From: Sphingobacteriales bacterium
GTDB lineage: Bacteria > Bacteroidota > Bacteroidia > Chitinophagales > Chitinophagaceae
Direction: 5' to 3'
Assembly: GCA_016185185.1 (NCBI GenBank)
Contig: JACPOD010000073.1
Location: 1 to 64,000, forward strand
DNA: 64,000 bases
Made by a program: the position numbers and the translations under genes. Position 1 is the first letter of the stretch; each line of letters starts with the position of its first letter. Below, one piece after another: positions 59,939 through 64,000 of the stretch. Under the pieces are notes generated by a model. The model did no database searches and was not told the origin of the DNA. It saw only the letters and a list, made by a program, of their open reading frames with translations.

Positions 59939-61498
59939 ATGAAGAGAAATGAAATGCTGCAACGGTTAGAAAAACCTGCCGAATGGGATATCATAATTAT
60001 TGGCGGAGGAGCAACTGGCCTGGGTGCGGCAGTGGATGCTGCTTCAAGAGGATACAAAATATTATTACTGGAACAGTATGATTTTGCTAAAGGCACATCC
60101 AGCCGCTCAACAAAATTAGTACATGGCGGTGTACGCTATTTAGCACAGGGGAATATCAAACTGGTAAAAGAAGCATTAAGGGAACGGGGGATCTTATTAA
60201 GAAATGCTCCGCATATTACCAATAATGTTGCTTTTGTTATGCCTTCCTATCACTGGTGGGAAAAATATTATTATGGTTTTGGCTTAAAGATTTATGACTT
60301 GCTTGCCGGTAAATTGGGTTTAGGAAAAACAGAGATGCTTTCAAAAAAAGCCACTATTAAATATCTGCCCACCATTAACCCAAAAGGAATGAGTGGAGGA
60401 GTTGTTTATCATGATGGCCAGTTTGATGATGCAAGATTAGCTATTAATTTGGCACAAACAGCAGTGGAGCAGGGTGCAACTGTTATTAATTATTGCAAAG
60501 TTGTGGGTTTAAGAAAAGGGATTAAAAAAATTAATGGAGTGTTTGTACAGGATGTACTGAACGGAAAAGAATATGAATTAAAATGCAAAGTAGTAATCAA
60601 TGCTACCGGTGTTTTTACAGATGATATTATTAAGATGGATGATAAAGAGCGGCAGGAATTAGTTTCACCATCACAAGGCATACATTTGGTAGTGGATAAA
60701 AAGTTTTTTCCGGGCGAAAGATCACTGATGATCCCTAAAACAGATGACGGCAGAGTATTGTTTGCTGTTCCCTGGCATGATAAAGTGGTACTCGGTACAA
60801 CGGATACACCTGTTGAAGAACATTCCCTGGAGCCTGTTGCTTTTGAAGATGAAATTGAATTTATACTGTCACACGTCAACCGGTATTTAAATGTTGATAT
60901 ACAAAGACGGGATGTAAAAAGTGTTTTTGCAGGATTGCGTCCGCTGGTGCATATGAAAGGACAAAAGAATACTGCTTTATTAAACCGTGATCATACCATT
61001 GTTGTTTCTGTTAGCGGGTTGGTGAGTATTACCGGCGGGAAATGGACCACTTACCGTAAAATGGCAAAAGATGTGGTGAACAATGCAGCTTTTGTTGCCA
61101 AACTTCCAAAGAAAGAATGTATAACAGATGAATTAAAGATCCATGGATATACAGACATAATTAATAGTAATGACCCGCTTCATTACTATGGAAGTGATGC
61201 AGCGAAAATAAAAGAATTGCAGAATGAAATCCGGTTATTAAAAGAACCCATTGCTGAAGGGTTACCTTATACAAAAGCAGAAATAATCTGGGCTATACGG
61301 CATGAAATGGCAATGACTGTGGAAGATGTGCTGGCAAGAAGAACACGATTGTTGTTTTTAGATGCTAAAGCAGCTGAAATATCAGCTCCATTGGTTGCAA
61401 AACTGATGGCAGAAGAAATGAACAAGGATGAAGACTGGCAGCAAGAACAGATACGAAGATTTAATGAAGTAGTAGATAATTATATTTTAGAAGATTGA
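59939..61498 (+). CDS. glpD: Glycerol-3-phosphate dehydrogenase/oxidase
   Basis: A 519-residue FAD enzyme oxidising glycerol-3-phosphate to dihydroxyacetone phosphate, feeding electrons to quinone or oxygen. The FAD motif is IIIGGGATGLGAAVDAASRG (about 19-38), with GTSSRSTKLVHGGVRYLAQG (about 56-75), LVSPSQGIHLVVDKKFFPGE, FAVPWHDKVVLGTTDTPVEEH, and the C-terminal ITGGKWTTYRKMAKDV. Length is typical. It is separated from glpK by 129 bases of repeats and is followed by an aquaporin gene, which supports a glycerol-use operon. Confidence 0.95.
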   Translation: MKRNEMLQRLEKPAEWDIIIIGGGATGLGAAVDAASRGYKILLLEQYDFAKGTSSRSTKLVHGGVRYLAQGNIKLVKEALRERGILLRNAPHITNNVAFVMPSYHWWEKYYYGFGLKIYDLLAGKLGLGKTEMLSKKATIKYLPTINPKGMSGGVVYHDGQFDDARLAINLAQTAVEQGATVINYCKVVGLRKGIKKINGVFVQDVLNGKEYELKCKVVINATGVFTDDIIKMDDKERQELVSPSQGIHLVVDKKFFPGERSLMIPKTDDGRVLFAVPWHDKVVLGTTDTPVEEHSLEPVAFEDEIEFILSHVNRYLNVDIQRRDVKSVFAGLRPLVHMKGQKNTALLNRDHTIVVSVSGLVSITGGKWTTYRKMAKDVVNNAAFVAKLPKKECITDELKIHGYTDIINSNDPLHYYGSDAAKIKELQNEIRLLKEPIAEGLPYTKAEIIWAIRHEMAMTVEDVLARRTRLLFLDAKAAEISAPLVAKLMAEEMNKDEDWQQEQIRRFNEVVDNYILED

Positions 61499-61622
61499 GA
61501 ACTGTAGTTGATGAATCGCTATCGGAAAATAAATTTTATTATCTTCAATCGCTATATTTATTTATTCAGTTACTGGTTATCAGCACAAGCAATCAGTAAC
61601 GATCAACCAAAAAAGATTGCTT

Positions 61623-62330
61623 ATGTCTCCTTTTTTAGCCGAATTCACGGGCACAGCATTATTAATTATTTTAGGCGATGGTGTTGTAGCCAATGTGGTT
61701 CTGAATAAAACAAAAGGCAACAACAGCGGCTGGATTGTAATTACATTCGGTTGGGCCATTGCTGTATTCGTTGGGGTATATTCCAGCGCAGCAGCAAGCG
61801 GAGCACATTTAAATCCAGCTGTTACGATTGGTTTAGCATCTATTGGAAAATTTGAATGGGCCAGTGTCCCCTTATACATTGGTGGCCAAATGCTGGGAGC
61901 TATGGCAGGTGCATTACTTGTATGGGTTGCTTATCGTCAGCACTTTGCTGAAACGGATGATGCCAATGCCAAGCTGGCTGTTTTTTGTACAGGACCTGCA
62001 ATAAGAAGCGGTATTAATAATTTGCTAACAGAGATCATTGGCAGTTTTGTTTTAGTATTTGGCGTGTTATTTATTTCTAAACCGCATGATACTTTAGGAG
62101 CATTAGATGCATTGCCGGTAGCCTTATTAGTATTAGGTATAGGAATAAGCTTAGGTGGGCCAACCGGCTATGCCATAAACCCGGCAAGAGATTTGGGCCC
62201 CCGTATCATGCATTTTATATTACCCATCAGCGGAAAAAGAGATAGTGACTGGAGTTATAGCTGGATACCGGTTGTTGGGCCAGTAATTGGCGGGGTGGTG
62301 GCAGCTTTACTTTGGAATCTGATGCAATAA
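61623..62330 (+). CDS. glpF: Aquaglyceroporin (glycerol facilitator)
   Basis: A 235-residue membrane channel with six helices and two NPA motifs: GAHLNPAVT (about residues 60-68) and GYAINPARDLGPR (about 180-192). The Asp after the second NPA (NPARD) is the mark of glycerol-conducting GlpF rather than water-only channels. Start is ATG at 61623; the in-frame TTG at 61617 is less likely. Position after glpD completes the glycerol uptake and catabolism set. Confidence 0.92.
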   Translation: MSPFLAEFTGTALLIILGDGVVANVVLNKTKGNNSGWIVITFGWAIAVFVGVYSSAAASGAHLNPAVTIGLASIGKFEWASVPLYIGGQMLGAMAGALLVWVAYRQHFAETDDANAKLAVFCTGPAIRSGINNLLTEIIGSFVLVFGVLFISKPHDTLGALDALPVALLVLGIGISLGGPTGYAINPARDLGPRIMHFILPISGKRDSDWSYSWIPVVGPVIGGVVAALLWNLMQ

Positions 62331-62343
62331 AAAATCATCTTTT

Positions 62344-62366
62344 ATTTGTATTTAAATAATACAAAT
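62344..62366 (+). terminator. AT-rich hairpin after glpF
   Basis: Perfect inverted repeat ATTTGTATT / AATACAAAT with a 5-base loop. It has no T tract, so it may only be a weak terminator or a transcript-end stabiliser. Confidence 0.35.
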
Positions 62367-62450
62367 GCTCAACGCAACAGCCGGTGCAGCAGGTCTTCCA
62401 AAGTCGGTAACAACTTCCTTTTAAATATTTAAAAAATAGCCATTTTCTAA

Positions 62451-62481
62451 TTGGCAGATAATCCCCGCTCCCTTACCTTTG
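62451..62481 (+). promoter_or_regulatory. Promoter for atpD
   Basis: TTG (62451-62453), a 20-base spacer and TACCTTTG (62474-62481): a full match to the Bacteroidota housekeeping consensus. The ATG lies at 62521, giving a leader of about 33 bases. Confidence 0.7.
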
Positions 62482-62517
62482 CGGCCGGAAAAGAATCCTC
62501 ACTTTAATAAAGATTGA

Positions 62518-64000
<1,483 letters not shown>

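Noticed and set aside
62331-62450. Riboswitch or regulatory leader before atpD
   Set aside because: Only an AT-rich hairpin (62344-62366) is present and no known aptamer can be recognised.

Overview
This window looks like chromosome from a member of the Bacteroidota, most likely order Chitinophagales (Chitinophagaceae-like). The evidence is a fused LpxC/FabZ enzyme, the type IX secretion regulator PorX, a TonB-dependent receptor with an N-terminal carboxypeptidase-regulatory-like domain, near absence of Shine-Dalgarno sequences, and several promoters of the Bacteroidota type (TTTG, about 20 bases, TAnnTTTG). The species is not identifiable from the sequence alone.

Layout. 0-5.5 kb (mostly minus): end of an alanine dehydrogenase-like gene, an ABC ATPase, the lipid A block lpxA / lpxC-fabZ / lpxD, and an HD-hydrolase gene broken by an internal deletion. 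5.7-10.8 kb (plus): porX, a small conserved protein, an MBL hydrolase, an anchored helix-hairpin-helix protein and an acyl-CoA dehydrogenase. 10.8-15.6 kb (minus): a 56-residue protein, clpX, two clpP paralogues, trigger factor and tRNA-Leu(UAG). 15.8-24.1 kb (plus): RelA/SpoT enzyme, TonB receptor, purA, a very acidic protein and pabB. 24.1-33.1 kb (mostly minus): lytic transglycosylase, gatA, tatA, a 40-residue lipoprotein, rplS, rny, zapA, a coiled-coil protein and pheT, plus a small plus-strand gene resembling a type IX sorting domain. 33-39.2 kb: WG-repeat protein, GYF-domain membrane protein, dnaB, a toxin-antitoxin pair with a frameshifted toxin, rsmE and a YkuK-family protein. 39.3-46.4 kb (minus): a TIGR01777/DCC1/membrane-protein/GbsR block followed by a compact type III polyketide synthase operon (UbiA prenyltransferase, type III PKS, methyltransferase, FAD oxidoreductase). 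46.5-53.4 kb (minus): DUF4382 lipoprotein, pyruvate dehydrogenase E2, a coiled-coil membrane protein, an exported actin-like-fold phosphatase homologue and dnaX. 53.5-57 kb (plus): a decayed lipoprotein-toxin gene with an AHH-nuclease-like tail, an Imm11-like gene and two unrecognised proteins, one built of three repeated units. 57-64 kb: a GNAT-like protein, the glycerol genes glpK-glpD-glpF, and atpD running off the end.

The most unusual feature is a set of short degenerate word-like repeats (built from words such as CTGTCATCTGTC, GGTTGCTGGTTG, ATTCACAATTGAC, CCCCTAAAGGGG). They lie between genes and also inside coding sequences in frame: the ABC ATPase, rsmE, dnaX, the GYF protein, the type III PKS and the methyltransferase. 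In places they supply start or stop codons, and they bracket whole genes. The best candidates for undescribed biology are this repeat family, the toxin/immunity remnant with the three-repeat protein, and the type III PKS operon.
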